Shown here one piece after another: positions 44,628 through 53,505 of a stretch of DNA of 64,000 bases (the stretch's first letter is position 1; every line of letters starts with the position of its first letter). Position numbers and translations under genes: made by a program. This DNA is from an uncultured Bacteroidota bacterium. GTDB taxonomy: Bacteria > Bacteroidota > Bacteroidia > Chitinophagales > Chitinophagaceae. A model generated the notes under the pieces. The model was given only the letters and a program-made list of their open reading frames with translations, did no database searches and was not told where the DNA came from. The stretch covers positions 110,061 through 174,060 of the forward strand of contig CAIJXT010000033.1 in NCBI GenBank assembly GCA_903824665.1, given 5' to 3'.

Positions 44628-47249
44628 TTATACTACCAGACCGTCTTCCAGCGCTTTGTAGTGTTTTATTTGCTCCAGCGCATCTGGTACCACATCACTG
44701 GTGATCACAATGAAGCTGTCTTTAATGGCATTTTTCATGGCATAGTCTATCGCATCCGACTCTTTCTTGATCACCGTGATCTTCTTGTTCTTGTCTACGC
44801 TGTATATGCCCTTTGTCATCAATGCGATGATATCTTCCTCGCTCCTGCCACGCAGGTTCTTATCCTGACGAATGATGATCTCATCAAACACCTTTGCCGC
44901 TGCCTCGCCCAGCGATATGATATCTTCGTCGCGGCGGTCTCCTACGCCGGCTATAATACCCACCTTCACCGTTGCATCTACCGACTTTACAAACTTTCCT
45001 ATCGCCAGCAGCCCATGCGTATTATGCGCATAGTCTATCATCACGGAGTAATTGCGGAAATGGAACATGTTCATCCTGCCTGGAGTGAGCGCCGGCGAAG
45101 GTGTGAATGTCTGCAATGCCTGCCTGATGTCTTCTGTTTTAAAATCCTGCACATACGCAGCCAGTGTCGCCGCCAGCGCATTGGCGATATTGAATTCGGC
45201 CATACCGCTGAATGTGAGCGGCACATTGGTTACTTTCTCTACCCGTATCTTCCAGGTGCCTTTCAGTATGGTTATGTAGCCGTTCTCGTAAATCGCAGCC
45301 AATCCGCCTTTGGCACAATGGCGTTTTATACGTCCACTGTGTTCGTTGAGCGAAAAATATGCCACCTTGCACTTCAGCTCCTTGTGCATTTCATACACCA
45401 GGTCATCGTCTGCGTTCAGTATTGCATACCCTTCCGGGAATACCGTTTGTGCCGCCACCGATTTCACCTTTGCCAGCTTTTCTATGGTATCAATACCACT
45501 CAGGCCCAGGTGATCTTCTGCCACATTGGTTACTACCGCCACATCGCAATTATGAAACCCGAGACCAGCGCGCAATATACCACCACGCGCACACTCCAGT
45601 ACAGCATAGTTTACCGTAGGGTCGCGCAACACAAACTCAGCTGATACAGGCCCGGTACAGTCGCCGCGCATCATCAGCTGGTTTTGTATGTATACACCAT
45701 CAGTAGTGGTATACCCTACCTTGTATCCCATCTGTTTTACGATGTGCGCTATAAGTCGTGTAGTGGTTGTTTTGCCGTTTGTACCAGACACCGCAATAAT
45801 AGGTATGCGCGCGGTAGTGCCCGGTGGGTAGAGCATATCTATCACCGGCTCGGCCACATTGCGTGGCAATCCTTCGGTTGGGTCCAGATGCATCCTGAAT
45901 CCGGGAGCTGCATTCACCTCCAGCACAGCACCGCCATTCTCGGTTATAGGTGTCGAGAGGTCTTCTGCCATAATATCTATACCGCAGATATTAAGCCCGA
46001 TGATCCTGGCAATTCGCTCGCACATAAATACATTGGTAGGGTGCACAAAGTCGGTAACATCGGTGGCTGTGCCGCCGGTACTCAGATTGGCCGTTGGTTT
46101 CAGCCACAGTTCTTCGCCTTTGGCAATCACTGTTTCCAATGTGTATCCCTTCTTGTTCAGTATATCTTCTGTGAACCCGTCTACCTTTATTGCGGTCAGC
46201 ACCTTCTCGTGGCCATAGCCGCGGCGCGGGTCACTGTTTACAATATCTATCAGTTGCTGTATGGTGTGTACACCATCTCCTTTTACGGCTGCAGGCGTGC
46301 GCAGTGCTGCTGCAACAAATTTATAGTTGACTACCAGCACCCTGAAATCGAACCCGGTTATGAACTTCTCACAGATAACCGATCTGCCATACACCTTTGC
46401 GGCCTTGAGGCCGGCTACTGCATCTTCCCAGTTGCGTATGTTGGTGGTAGCGCCCTTACCATGATTGCCATTTACCGGCTTGGTCACAATAGGGTACCCT
46501 ATCCGGTCTATCGCCGCTTTCAGGTCTTCTTCGTCATATACGATTCTGCCACGTGGCACAGGTATCTCCGACGCTTCCAGCAGGTTTTTTGTTTCTTCCT
46601 TGTCACAGGCTATTTCCACAGCTATGCTGCTTGTAGTACTGGCTACCGTTGCCTGCACACGGTGCTGATTCACCCCGTACCCAAGCTGCACCAGAGAATG
46701 CCTGTTGAGGCGGATGTAAGGTATCTTCCTGCGAATCGCTTCCTCTACTATTGAGCCTGTGCTGGGGCCCAGTCGCTCGTCTTCGCGAATTTCGCGCAGC
46801 GTCTGTATATCCTCCTGCAGATCGTATGTTTTCCCGTCTATCAGTGCCTCTGCTATACGCACAGCAGCACGTGCCGTATAGATACCTGCCTTTGCCTCGT
46901 GATAGGAGAATACCACATGGTATACGCCTGGTTCTTTTGTTTCGCGGGTACGCCCAAATCCGGTGTCCATACCTGCCAGTGTCTGCAGTTCCAGTGCTAT
47001 GTGTTCAATCACATGCCCCATCCACGTGCCTTCCTCTACTCTCAAAAAGAAACCACCCGGTACACCTTCCGAACAACGGTGTTCAAAGAGTGTTGGCATA
47101 AGCTCTGCCAGCCGCTCGCGAAAACCTGGAATTTTATCTGTTGGCCGCTGTTCCATCTCTTCGAGGTCCAGCGTCATTACTATTAGTTTATGCCTGTTTG
47201 CCGACCAGTAGTTGGGGCCGCTCATCGCCTTTATGTCGAGGATCTTCAT
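44628..47249 (-). CDS. cphA: Cyanophycin synthetase
   Basis: 873 residues, the usual CphA1 length and order. N-terminal domain (SGPNYWS, VPGGFFLRVEEGTWMGHVIEH), then an ATP-grasp domain that adds aspartate (YPIVTKPVNGNHGKGATTNI, AVLEVNAAPGFRMH), then a Mur-ligase-like domain that adds arginine (AVSGTNGKTTTTRLIAHI, CARGGILRAGLGF, VMIDYAHN). It builds multi-L-arginyl-poly-L-aspartate, a nitrogen store, in the cytoplasm. No cyanophycinase or isoaspartyl dipeptidase is adjacent. It sits upstream of mfd on the same strand but has its own terminator. Confidence 0.93.
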   Translation of the reverse strand: MKILDIKAMSGPNYWSANRHKLIVMTLDLEEMEQRPTDKIPGFRERLAELMPTLFEHRCSEGVPGGFFLRVEEGTWMGHVIEHIALELQTLAGMDTGFGRTRETKEPGVYHVVFSYHEAKAGIYTARAAVRIAEALIDGKTYDLQEDIQTLREIREDERLGPSTGSIVEEAIRRKIPYIRLNRHSLVQLGYGVNQHRVQATVASTTSSIAVEIACDKEETKNLLEASEIPVPRGRIVYDEEDLKAAIDRIGYPIVTKPVNGNHGKGATTNIRNWEDAVAGLKAAKVYGRSVICEKFITGFDFRVLVVNYKFVAAALRTPAAVKGDGVHTIQQLIDIVNSDPRRGYGHEKVLTAIKVDGFTEDILNKKGYTLETVIAKGEELWLKPTANLSTGGTATDVTDFVHPTNVFMCERIARIIGLNICGIDIMAEDLSTPITENGGAVLEVNAAPGFRMHLDPTEGLPRNVAEPVIDMLYPPGTTARIPIIAVSGTNGKTTTTRLIAHIVKQMGYKVGYTTTDGVYIQNQLMMRGDCTGPVSAEFVLRDPTVNYAVLECARGGILRAGLGFHNCDVAVVTNVAEDHLGLSGIDTIEKLAKVKSVAAQTVFPEGYAILNADDDLVYEMHKELKCKVAYFSLNEHSGRIKRHCAKGGLAAIYENGYITILKGTWKIRVEKVTNVPLTFSGMAEFNIANALAATLAAYVQDFKTEDIRQALQTFTPSPALTPGRMNMFHFRNYSVMIDYAHNTHGLLAIGKFVKSVDATVKVGIIAGVGDRRDEDIISLGEAAAKVFDEIIIRQDKNLRGRSEEDIIALMTKGIYSVDKNKKITVIKKESDAIDYAMKNAIKDSFIVITSDVVPDALEQIKHYKALEDGLVV

Positions 47250-47349
47250 ACACGTGTTAAATTTTAGTGTATTAAGGTAGTCGATTTTTTGGTAATCGAT
47301 AAACTATTAGCTATAAATAATCAGAAAAACGAAATTTTTGCAGGTGATA

Positions 47350-47937
47350 TCACAAGGCTACTCCCTCATAAATTTCTGCCATTGGGAGGGCAACGTCTAT
47401 TGCCGGGAGCAGCACAATATCGCCCATGCCGGAATAAACGGTTTGTTCCCATTTACCGTTTTCGCTTAGGTGCCAGTATTCAACACTGAGCGTTTCAGAA
47501 TCAACCATCAGATAGCCGCGCAGCGACGGTATATCGCGATACAGCCTGAATTTTTCTGTCTGGTCATATGTCTTTGTTGATGCCGACAGGACCTCCACCA
47601 GGAGCGTAGGGTTCAGTACATTGAAGCCATCGTTATTCAGTGTTTCCTCCTTTCCGCAAATCACCGTTACATCAGGGTAGGTAAACAAGCTGCTCTGCGC
47701 TACGTGCACCCGGGTATCACTACCAAATGGCTTGCACTTGCTGCTGCCCGTTTTTATACTCAGCTTACTGATCAGATTTGTAGTGATGTGGTTGTGCGGC
47801 ATTTTAGCGCCCGACATAGCAAAAAGCTCGCCCCGGTAATACTCATGTTTTTCTGCAGCCGCCTGTTCTATCTCTAGGTATTCCCCGATAGTGAATTGCT
47901 GCTTGCCATATGCAATAGCCGGTTCGCGTACTAACAT
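47350..47937 (-). CDS. Uma2-family (DUF820) nuclease-like protein, copy 1
   Basis: 195 residues. Uma2 proteins carry a PD-(D/E)xK-like fold. Seen: FTIGEYLEIEQAAAEKHEYYRGELFAMSGAKMPHN, SLFTYPDVTVICG with the acidic residue, and LVEVLSASTKTYD with the E-x-S core. Their role is unknown despite the 'endonuclease' label. It follows the second copy by 12 bp, and the two form one operon. Residues 1-49 differ from the second copy at a single position, but residues about 50-71 are almost unrelated. Confidence 0.85.
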   Translation of the reverse strand: MLVREPAIAYGKQQFTIGEYLEIEQAAAEKHEYYRGELFAMSGAKMPHNHITTNLISKLSIKTGSSKCKPFGSDTRVHVAQSSLFTYPDVTVICGKEETLNNDGFNVLNPTLLVEVLSASTKTYDQTEKFRLYRDIPSLRGYLMVDSETLSVEYWHLSENGKWEQTVYSGMGDIVLLPAIDVALPMAEIYEGVAL

Positions 47938-47949
47938 AAAACTTGTATT

Positions 47950-48546
47950 TCAGGTTGTTACAAAATTCACTCCCTCATAGACATCTGCCATAGGCAAGGC
48001 AACTTCTATCGCCGAGAGCAGCACTATATCGCCCATGTTGGTGTAAACAGTTTGTTCCCACTTAGCATTTTCGCTCAGATGCCAATATTCAACACTGAGC
48101 GTTTCAGAATCGACCATCAGATAACCGCGCAGCGACGGTATGTCGCGATACAACTCGAATTTCTGGTTTCGGTCGTAGGCCTTTGTTGATGCCGATAACA
48201 CCTCTGCGAGCACTGTGGGGTTAAGCACATTGAACCCATCATTGTTCAGTGTTTCCTCCTGACCACAAATGACGGTAACATCAGGATAGGTGAACAAACT
48301 GTTTTGCTCAATATGCACTCTTGTATCGCTGCCTACTGCAAAACATTGCTTTCCCTCCAGCTTGTTACCCAAAAGGCGGATCAGATTAGCTGCAATCCGG
48401 TTGTGCGGCATTTTAGCGCCCGACATGGCAAATAACTCGCCCCGGTAGTACTCATGTTTTTCTGCAGCCGCCTGTTCTATCTCAAGGTATTCCCCGATAG
48501 TGAATTGCTGCTTTCCATATGCAATAGCCGGTTCGCGTAGTAACAT
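47950..48546 (-). CDS. Uma2-family (DUF820) nuclease-like protein, copy 2
   Basis: 198 residues from the ATG at 48546 (MLLREPAIAYGKQQF), matching the start of the other copy; an in-frame start at 48573 lies next to the upstream terminator and was rejected. It has the same motifs as copy 1 (YPDVTVICGQEET, LAEVLSASTKAYD). The two clearly arose by tandem duplication, and this is the promoter-proximal copy. Confidence 0.85.
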   Translation of the reverse strand: MLLREPAIAYGKQQFTIGEYLEIEQAAAEKHEYYRGELFAMSGAKMPHNRIAANLIRLLGNKLEGKQCFAVGSDTRVHIEQNSLFTYPDVTVICGQEETLNNDGFNVLNPTVLAEVLSASTKAYDRNQKFELYRDIPSLRGYLMVDSETLSVEYWHLSENAKWEQTVYTNMGDIVLLSAIEVALPMADVYEGVNFVTT

Positions 48547-48569
48547 AATGTAAAAATACAAATAAAAAA

Positions 48570-48601
48570 GCACACCACTTTTTTGAAAGTTTGTGGTGTG
48601 C
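48570..48601 (-). terminator. Terminator after the phosphosulfolactate synthase gene
   Basis: A perfect 9-bp stem GCACACCAC / GTGGTGTGC, followed on the minus strand by TTTTTTATTTG. Confidence 0.8.
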
Positions 48602-48625
48602 CTGAGTTTTATGATCAGAATATTT

Positions 48626-49417
48626 TTACTCTACCGGCGGCAGTGCGTTGATGCCATCCCCACCCAGGTACAGGTGAAATGTATCACCGCGCAAACCTAT
48701 ACGCATAGACTCCAGTGGTATCATCTCAGCAGGAGCGAGATTGCCCAGATTTACATTGGCGCCAAGAAGTTCCAGGAAGTAAACCTGCTGGGCTTTCTGT
48801 GGTGCTTCCCAGATGATCTTTTCGTAAGGGATCTGTGTGAGTATCTCCTGTACCAACCCTTCGCGAACCTCGCCCGAGCCACGGTAAATACCAACATTTC
48901 CCGCTTCGCGTGCTTCTGCAATAACATAGGTAGAACCTGCCTCAAGCTCGGCTTTCATTAGTTCTATCCACTTATACGGCGGCATGATGTGTGCTGCATC
49001 TTTCGACCCTACCTCAGAAAACACAGTAACGTGTTTTGCCAGTTTCTCAATATACCCGCATTTCTCGATGTGGGGAATGGTTATAGAACCATCAGAGACC
49101 TCTACATGAGTAAGGCCGTAGTCTTTAATGATGCTGATATAGTCATCTATCTGATTGCGGATCAGAAATGCTTCAAACAAAGTGCCACCGAAATAAACCG
49201 GAATGTCGAGTTGTCTGTAAATGTCTATTTTTTCGCGCAGATTGGCTGTTACTGCACTGGTGCCAAAGCCTAGTTTCACAATATCAACGTAGGGGGCAGC
49301 AACCGAAAGAAAATCCCGGGTACCCTCAAGTCCCATACCCTTGTCCATTACCATTGTAAGGCCAAAATTGCGTGGCTTAATTGTGCGCTGCGGGATGTTT
49401 TTTAGTGGAAAATTCAT
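48626..49417 (-). CDS. Phosphosulfolactate synthase (ComA-like)
   Basis: 263 residues from the ATG at 49417 (NFPLKNIPQRTIKPRNFG). A TIM-barrel enzyme that adds sulfite to phosphoenolpyruvate to give (R)-phospho-3-sulfolactate. Family segments seen: GLTMVMDKGMGLEGTRDFL, DIVKLGFGTSAV, VYFGGTLFEAF, VEVSDGSI, YVIAEAREAGNVGIY. In methanogens this starts coenzyme M synthesis. In Bacteroidota a sulfolactate- or cysteate-derived product, for example for sulfonolipids, is a reasonable but unproven role. No ComB/ComC-like gene is nearby. The longer frame to 49585 is rejected because of the promoter at 49442-49449. Confidence 0.88.
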   Translation of the reverse strand: MNFPLKNIPQRTIKPRNFGLTMVMDKGMGLEGTRDFLSVAAPYVDIVKLGFGTSAVTANLREKIDIYRQLDIPVYFGGTLFEAFLIRNQIDDYISIIKDYGLTHVEVSDGSITIPHIEKCGYIEKLAKHVTVFSEVGSKDAAHIMPPYKWIELMKAELEAGSTYVIAEAREAGNVGIYRGSGEVREGLVQEILTQIPYEKIIWEAPQKAQQVYFLELLGANVNLGNLAPAEMIPLESMRIGLRGDTFHLYLGGDGINALPPVE

Positions 49418-49441
49418 GAATGTGTTGTTGAAAAGACTGTG

Positions 49442-49449
49442 CAAAGATA
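49442..49449 (-). promoter_or_regulatory. -7 box of the phosphosulfolactate synthase gene
   Basis: TATCTTTG on the minus strand (TAnnTTTG), 25 bases before the ATG at 49417; it decides the start. Confidence 0.5.
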
Positions 49450-49517
49450 ATTCATTCAGGCTTTTAACACGAATAATGCCTGTACGGTTTGTATATTGCA
49501 GGCATAATTCTGCATAT

Positions 49518-49808
49518 ATGCGCAAGAATGTACCTATCGTGGGCTTTATAATCGGGTTATTGTTGCCGATACTGGGTTTTGCCATTGTCTACTTTATGTG
49601 GTTCAATGGCCGGGATCTGGGCGCGGTGATCAGTATGCTTGCCCACGACCACCGGGTTACCCCCAAGGTGCTCACCTTAAGTTTGCTTATCAACCTGGTG
49701 CCATTTGTCTATTGCAACGCAAAAAGACTCGATTATGCCATGCGTGGTATTGTGATCGCCACCATGCTGTATGCCGTACTTATTGTACTGATCATGTTTG
49801 TCTGGTAA
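49518..49808 (+). CDS. Small membrane protein, unknown (96 aa)
   Basis: From the ATG at 49518: three predicted membrane helices (VPIVGFIIGLLLPILGFAIVYF; VLTLSLLINLVPFVYC; GIVIATMLYAVLIVLIMFVW). No recognised domain. Its stop lies 4 bp before the lpxB start, so it is co-expressed with lipid A synthesis. The open frame begins upstream at 49341, but that part overlaps the divergent gene and is not protein-like. Confidence 0.75.
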   Translation: MRKNVPIVGFIIGLLLPILGFAIVYFMWFNGRDLGAVISMLAHDHRVTPKVLTLSLLINLVPFVYCNAKRLDYAMRGIVIATMLYAVLIVLIMFVW

Positions 49809-49812
49809 AAAG

Positions 49813-50919
49813 ATGCGCTACTACATTATAGCCGGCGAGGCCAGCGGCGACCTGCATGGCAGCAATCTGGTGAAGGCTATTCACCGGCAGGATACCAATG
49901 CCACAATCCATTGCTGGGGTGGTGACAAAATGGAAGCAGCCGGTGCTACAGTGATAAAGCACTACCGTGAGCTTGCCTTTATGGGTTTTGTAGAAGTGAT
50001 CACCCACCTGCCTACTATTTTCCGGAATATCTCTTTCTGCAAAAAAGACGTACTTGCTTTCCGCCCCGATGTGCTGGTACTGATAGACTATCCTGGTTTC
50101 AACCTGCGTATTGCAGCTTGGGCCAGGCAGCAGGGTATTAAGGTTGTATACTACATCTCGCCGCAGGTATGGGCCTGGAAAGAAAAAAGAGTGGTACAGA
50201 TAAAGCGCGATGTAGACAAAATGCTGGTCATACTGCCCTTCGAGGTGGACTTCTATAAAAAATGGGATTTCGATGTCACCTATGTAGGTCACCCACTCAT
50301 AGAAGTAGTAGGCTACGAAAAAGAAAAAGTGCCGGCTACTCCCCTTTCCGACAAACCGATCATAGCATTACTGCCCGGCAGCCGTGCTCAGGAGATAAAA
50401 GTAAAACTGCCTGTGATGCTGGAGATGACAACACGATTCCCGCAGTACAGCTTCGTAGTAGCACAGGCTCCATCGCTGCCCGATGCACTGTATCAGGACA
50501 TTATCGGCAACCGTAAGGTGGTATTGGCAAAAGGCAATACCTACAACTTGCTGAAGCAGGCTGCTGCAGGGCTCATCACCAGCGGCACCGCCACACTCGA
50601 GACAGCCCTCTTCGGGCTGCCACAGGTAGTGTGTTACAAGGGCAATGCACTATCCTTCTGGCTGGCCACAAAACTGGTGAATGTAAAATACATTTCGCTG
50701 GTCAATCTCATTATGGATAAACCGGTAGTGACCGAGCTGATTCAAAATGACCTCACACCCGACAAGCTGGAAGCTGCACTCACCCGCCTGCTCACTGATA
50801 CCGCTTACCGCACCGAACTGCAACACGACTACAAGACCCTCTGGGACCGGCTCGGCAGCAGCAATGCGTCTGACAATGCAGCACGCGAAATACTAGAAGT
50901 GGCTGCTGCAACCCGCTAA
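49813..50919 (+). CDS. lpxB: Lipid-A-disaccharide synthase
   Basis: 368 residues. GT19 enzyme joining UDP-2,3-diacylglucosamine and lipid X to form the lipid A disaccharide at the inner membrane. Seen: N-terminal YYIIAGEASGDLHGSNLV, VYYISPQVWAWKEKRV, TYVGHPLIEVV, IALLPGSRAQEI and the C-terminal SGTATLETALFGLPQVVCYK. The ATG at 49813 starts at the conserved motif. Its presence shows a lipopolysaccharide-type outer membrane. Confidence 0.95.
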   Translation: MRYYIIAGEASGDLHGSNLVKAIHRQDTNATIHCWGGDKMEAAGATVIKHYRELAFMGFVEVITHLPTIFRNISFCKKDVLAFRPDVLVLIDYPGFNLRIAAWARQQGIKVVYYISPQVWAWKEKRVVQIKRDVDKMLVILPFEVDFYKKWDFDVTYVGHPLIEVVGYEKEKVPATPLSDKPIIALLPGSRAQEIKVKLPVMLEMTTRFPQYSFVVAQAPSLPDALYQDIIGNRKVVLAKGNTYNLLKQAAAGLITSGTATLETALFGLPQVVCYKGNALSFWLATKLVNVKYISLVNLIMDKPVVTELIQNDLTPDKLEAALTRLLTDTAYRTELQHDYKTLWDRLGSSNASDNAAREILEVAAATR

Positions 50920-50920
50920 C

Positions 50921-52750
50921 CTATTCGACCACAATTTTGCTCACCTCCCTGCAACCGTCTTTACCGTCTACAGCAATAAAATATACGCCGGCAGGTACCT
51001 TCAATGGTATACGTGCAGTCGATCCCGTAAATTGACCTGTTGCCACATGCCTGCCTGTTATGTGATACACTTCATAACCGGTGGCACCATAGTGCTGCTC
51101 CACACTCATCGTGGTTCCCTCTGCCGCCGGATTGGGGTATATCTTCAGTGTGTGGCCATAGCCCGGGGCTGCAGGCACTGCTGTGCCGGGTGTTATTCTC
51201 GCGGCAATGCCATTCACTGGGATGCTGCCACTCCAACCGCCACTATTGCCGTTGCGGAACTTTCCGCCTGCTATCAGTTTGTTGTTGAACATTACCATTG
51301 TTTGCACTGCACTGTCTACAGACATCCAGTTGCCATAATCGCCCATATTAAAGCAGTTTGCGCCGTAGTTCCCCATCATGGGCGAATACAGAAACTGCCC
51401 ACCAATATTCAGTGAGCCGGTTTCGGCGCACAATGAATTCAGAGCCAATGCACCATCAGATTTGTAAAAATCATTGATAGCAGTTGCGTACTGAAAAGCA
51501 GAATGCCATGTGCCATTTCGCAGTACCATAAACAAGCTGTTGGTATCCGTGGCATGCGTTCTGCTGCATACGGCATACACAGAGTCGCTGTATACTTCCA
51601 GATCCATCACCTCATTATTCAGCGCATTGGCACAGGTCTGAAATGAGGCAGACTCATTCCACAGTATGGCATTGGCCGGTATACCACCATAACTGAACGA
51701 GCCCCCCAATACCAGCGAGCCTGCCACTTCCTGTATCGTGTTCACATGCCCCATCAGTCCGGGAATCGCATTCCATGTTGTTCCATTCCATTTGGCAAAA
51801 TTGCCACCGGTCATCGCCACGCAATCATCAAAATCGCCCACGGCATATAGGTTGCCTCCAGATACGCACATGTCCTTTACCGCTCCATTTACACATCCTG
51901 CAGCATGCCACCCGGTGCCATCCCAATATGCAATATTATCTGCCGGAATGCCACCGGCTTCTGTAAAGGATCCGGCCACATAAATTCTGCCTTCGTGTTT
52001 TATGATCGCATTTACCCTACCATTCACACCAGACCCCATACTGTGCCATGTGTACGTACCACCAGCCTCTGTCACATAAGCTATGTTCGCGGCTGCTATG
52101 CTCCCGTCAACCTGAGTAAACTGCCCGCCAACATACATACGCTCATTGGTAATGTCCACATACAGCTTATTCACAACCCCGTTCACACCATTTCCTATTT
52201 TCCCACAATGCGCCTCGGGCGGGTAGCCAGGCTGTATCCATGCCAGCTCGTCGGTAGTGAATCCGTACTCCTGCGCCCATACTGCCAGTTCGGGATAGCT
52301 CATCTGTCGCACATACGCCAGATTGCTGTTTGCAGCTATCATACGCGACACCTGCTCATATCCGGTGGCTTTTACCAGATAGCCCACGGCACAAAAATTG
52401 TCATATTGATCGATGAATATCGGCGTACGGTACGTATATCGGTCATTGACCGGAAAATTGCCCGTAAGCCAGTATTGGTGCAGATGGTCCAGTGCTACCA
52501 CGCGGTTGCGCACCTGCGATGCCGACAGCCCGTTGGCGCTACGCGCTCTTAGCGTTTTTTCTACCAGCCTCAAATGTGTTCTGATCCATTCATGTTCTGT
52601 CCTGGCACTGAATAGCGGCAAGTCGGTAAGGCTTACATCTGTCTGTTCAGACCAGCACTTGTTTACTTCTTTCAGTTTTTCGTAAGTATTGTTTGTAGCG
52701 ATAGCTGTCAGAGAGATGCAGCAGGCAAAGAGGAAGAATAGGTATTTCAT
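50921..52750 (-). CDS. Secreted propeller-like protein with T9SS sorting tail
   Basis: 609 residues. Signal peptide 1-18 (YLFFLFACCISLTAIA). Residues about 20-175 form a helical domain with PIFIDQYDNFCAVGYLVKATGYE. The middle has repeated units such as YVGGQFTQVDGSIAAANIAYV, YVAGSFTEAGGIPADNIAYW and VLGGSFSYGGIPANAILW, i.e. a beta-propeller of 'GGxF' repeats. The C-terminal 75 residues (LKIYPNPAAEGTTMSV, PAGVYFIAVDGKDG) are a type A T9SS sorting domain. Its stop is 2 bp from the convergent lpxB stop. Function unknown; extracellular or surface-attached. Confidence 0.85.
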   Translation of the reverse strand: MKYLFFLFACCISLTAIATNNTYEKLKEVNKCWSEQTDVSLTDLPLFSARTEHEWIRTHLRLVEKTLRARSANGLSASQVRNRVVALDHLHQYWLTGNFPVNDRYTYRTPIFIDQYDNFCAVGYLVKATGYEQVSRMIAANSNLAYVRQMSYPELAVWAQEYGFTTDELAWIQPGYPPEAHCGKIGNGVNGVVNKLYVDITNERMYVGGQFTQVDGSIAAANIAYVTEAGGTYTWHSMGSGVNGRVNAIIKHEGRIYVAGSFTEAGGIPADNIAYWDGTGWHAAGCVNGAVKDMCVSGGNLYAVGDFDDCVAMTGGNFAKWNGTTWNAIPGLMGHVNTIQEVAGSLVLGGSFSYGGIPANAILWNESASFQTCANALNNEVMDLEVYSDSVYAVCSRTHATDTNSLFMVLRNGTWHSAFQYATAINDFYKSDGALALNSLCAETGSLNIGGQFLYSPMMGNYGANCFNMGDYGNWMSVDSAVQTMVMFNNKLIAGGKFRNGNSGGWSGSIPVNGIAARITPGTAVPAAPGYGHTLKIYPNPAAEGTTMSVEQHYGATGYEVYHITGRHVATGQFTGSTARIPLKVPAGVYFIAVDGKDGCREVSKIVVE

Positions 52751-52873
52751 AATAGAAAGATTAAAGGGTTAAGAATAGTTTCAGGCAATACGAATGTAGC
52801 CAATTGTAATAACATAGCAAAATCTATGTATGGAATATTCTCCGATTGGAGTCTGTATAATAAACACAGTCCC

Positions 52874-53398
52874 ATGGCAGACATGACATTGCCGCAGAAA
52901 GGCGGCCGACGCAAGGTACAGGCACCCCGCATAGATCTTACACCCATGGTAGACCTCGGGTTCCTGCTCATCACATTCTTTATGTTCACTACCACGCTGG
53001 CACAACACAAGGCACTCACGCTCAACATGCCCACAAGAGAAATAAGCGCTCACCCATCCACGATACCCGAAGAAAGCACCCTGACCATGATGCCTGTAAA
53101 GGACCACAAAGTGGTATACTACAAAGGCGCGCCCAATACTCGGTCGTTACCCAAACAATGCCACGTAAGCAATGTTACAGATATAGTACTGGCCATGAAG
53201 CAAACCGTGGCTATGCAACCCGCACACCTCAGCGCCGCAGCCCACAAACTGCATGTACTGATAAAACCCGGCGACGATTGCAAATACGAAGACGTAGTGC
53301 ACCTGCTCGACGCCATGCTGATAGCCGATGTGCCCTACTACGCCATACTGGACCTTACCGACACCGACCGTATGCTCATCGAAAAAAGCAGGAAATGA
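52874..53398 (+). CDS. exbD: ExbD/TolR-type proton-channel protein, lone copy
   Basis: 174 residues from the ATG at 52874. A basic cytoplasmic N-terminus (QKGGRRKVQAPRIDL) is followed by one membrane helix with the conserved Asp (TPMVDLGFLLITFFMF) and a periplasmic domain. ExbD and TolR couple proton flow through ExbB/TolQ to outer-membrane energisation. No exbB, tonB or tolQ lies in the window. Close to the terminator shared with gcvP. Confidence 0.85.
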   Translation: MADMTLPQKGGRRKVQAPRIDLTPMVDLGFLLITFFMFTTTLAQHKALTLNMPTREISAHPSTIPEESTLTMMPVKDHKVVYYKGAPNTRSLPKQCHVSNVTDIVLAMKQTVAMQPAHLSAAAHKLHVLIKPGDDCKYEDVVHLLDAMLIADVPYYAILDLTDTDRMLIEKSRK

Positions 53399-53441
53399 GC
53401 ACCCAAAAGGCCCTGTATACAGGCGTTTCGCAGCGGTACAT

Positions 53442-53483
53442 AAAGCAATAACCCCTGCACTTTCGGGCAGGGGTTATCGCTTT
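53442..53483. terminator. Bidirectional terminator between exbD and gcvP
   Basis: A perfect 11-bp stem ATAACCCCTGC (53448-53458) / GCAGGGGTTAT (53467-53477), extended by AAAGC (53442-53446) and GCTTT (53479-53483). Confidence 0.85.
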
Positions 53484-53505
53484 GTATTAGTGTTATCTGT
53501 TCAGG

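Noticed and set aside
45684..46754. 356-codon plus-strand frame opposite cphA
   Set aside because: Antisense shadow of a full-length cyanophycin synthetase; composition rich in His, Tyr and Cys, not protein-like.
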